NCBI GenBank assembly: GCA_003501665.1
Contig: DNOQ01000184.1
Span: 25,497-31,811 of the forward strand
DNA from: Bacteroidales bacterium
GTDB taxonomy: Bacteria; Bacteroidota; Bacteroidia; Bacteroidales; VadinHA17
DNA length: 6,315 bases
Direction: 5' to 3'
In this document: positions 6,123-6,315 of the stretch, one piece after another
How positions within the stretch are numbered: position 1 is the first letter of the stretch
Layout of the letters: every line of letters begins with the position of its first letter
Made by a program: the position numbers and the translations under genes
Notes under the pieces: model-generated
Database searches by the model: none
What the model saw: the letters and a program-made list of their open reading frames with translations, nothing else
What the model was told of the DNA's origin: nothing

Positions 6123-6315
6123 CTAGAATCTGAGTGTTAATCCCATTCCATACCCGGTCATTGAAAACTTCAGTTCACTTTTATTCCAAAATAAACCTGT
6201 CGTGGATCCGCTGTTATAAGTATTAACTGCCTGTCTGGCCTGCTTATTAAATTTCAGACTCAGAGGAATTGAAACAATTATTAATCCGGCACCAATCCCT
6301 GCCATTGTCCAGTTC
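6123..6315 (-). CDS. C-terminal end of an unrecognised, probably membrane-associated protein (start outside window)
   Basis: The reading frame stays open to the window edge (N-W-T precede the first Met in view), so this is the last 63 or so residues of a longer protein and not a 60-residue gene. Visible parts are a Gly/Ile/Leu-rich hydrophobic segment (MAGIGAGLIIVSIPLSL), a basic turn with KFNKQARQAVNTYNSG, and an end with alternating residues closing in TLRF. A hydrophobic helix followed by a K/R-rich AVNxYN segment is, from memory, seen at the C-terminus of many uncharacterised Bacteroidetes proteins. The terminal aromatic residue would also suit a beta-strand of an outer-membrane protein. 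I do not recognise a function. It lies in the same orientation as GH27, 107 bp upstream of it, separated by the inverted repeat, so it may belong to a different transcription unit. Confidence 0.65.
   Translation of the reverse strand, partial: NWTMAGIGAGLIIVSIPLSLKFNKQARQAVNTYNSGSTTGLFWNKSELKFSMTGYGMGLTLRF

Noticed and set aside
6123..6305. A complete 60-residue gene starting at the Met at 6303-6305
   Set aside because: No stop codon separates this Met from the window edge, and the Met falls at the start of a hydrophobic segment more fitting as part of a longer protein.

Overview
The window looks like a chromosomal fragment from a member of the Bacteroidetes (Bacteroidota). The evidence is three secreted proteins with lipoprotein-type N-termini (a Cys following a short hydrophobic segment), AT-rich leaders without Shine-Dalgarno sequences, GH27 and GH31 enzymes with accessory domains in the style common in polysaccharide-degrading Bacteroidetes, and a PD40 propeller lipoprotein carrying a CXXCH site of a type I associate with this phylum. 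The assignment below phylum level is not supported by what I can see.

All five genes are on the minus strand, so transcription runs from high to low coordinates. In that order they are: (1) the C-terminal end of an unrecognised membrane-associated protein (6123-6315, start outside the window); (2) a 107-bp gap dominated by a long inverted repeat (arms 6039-6053 and 6093-6107); (3) a 699-residue GH27 lipoprotein with NPCBM and Ig-like domains (3916-6015); (4) a 103-bp gap with short CAAAGGA-type direct repeats; (5) a 490-residue lipoprotein with one CXXCH haem-c motif and a PD40/TolB-like beta-propeller (2340-3812); (6) after only 6 bp, a 383-residue chorismatase-like/Rid-fold protein without signal peptide (1182-2333); (7) after 51 bp, the N-terminal 376 residues of a GH31 lipoprotein with an inserted PA14 domain (1-1130), cut by the window edge.

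Functionally the window combines two themes. GH27 and GH31 are exo-acting glycosidases expected to remove alpha-linked galactose-type and xylose- or glucose-type residues from oligosaccharides at the cell envelope. Between them sits a tight two-gene unit that is not obviously carbohydrate-related: a predicted periplasmic haem-bearing propeller lipoprotein and a predicted cytoplasmic chorismate-processing enzyme. That pair is the most interesting part of the window: it suggests, by inference only, a link between a chorismate-derived aromatic or dihydroxy-cyclohexadiene compound and envelope redox chemistry or sensing. No SusC/SusD pair, regulator, tRNA, rRNA, CRISPR array or insertion sequence is visible.
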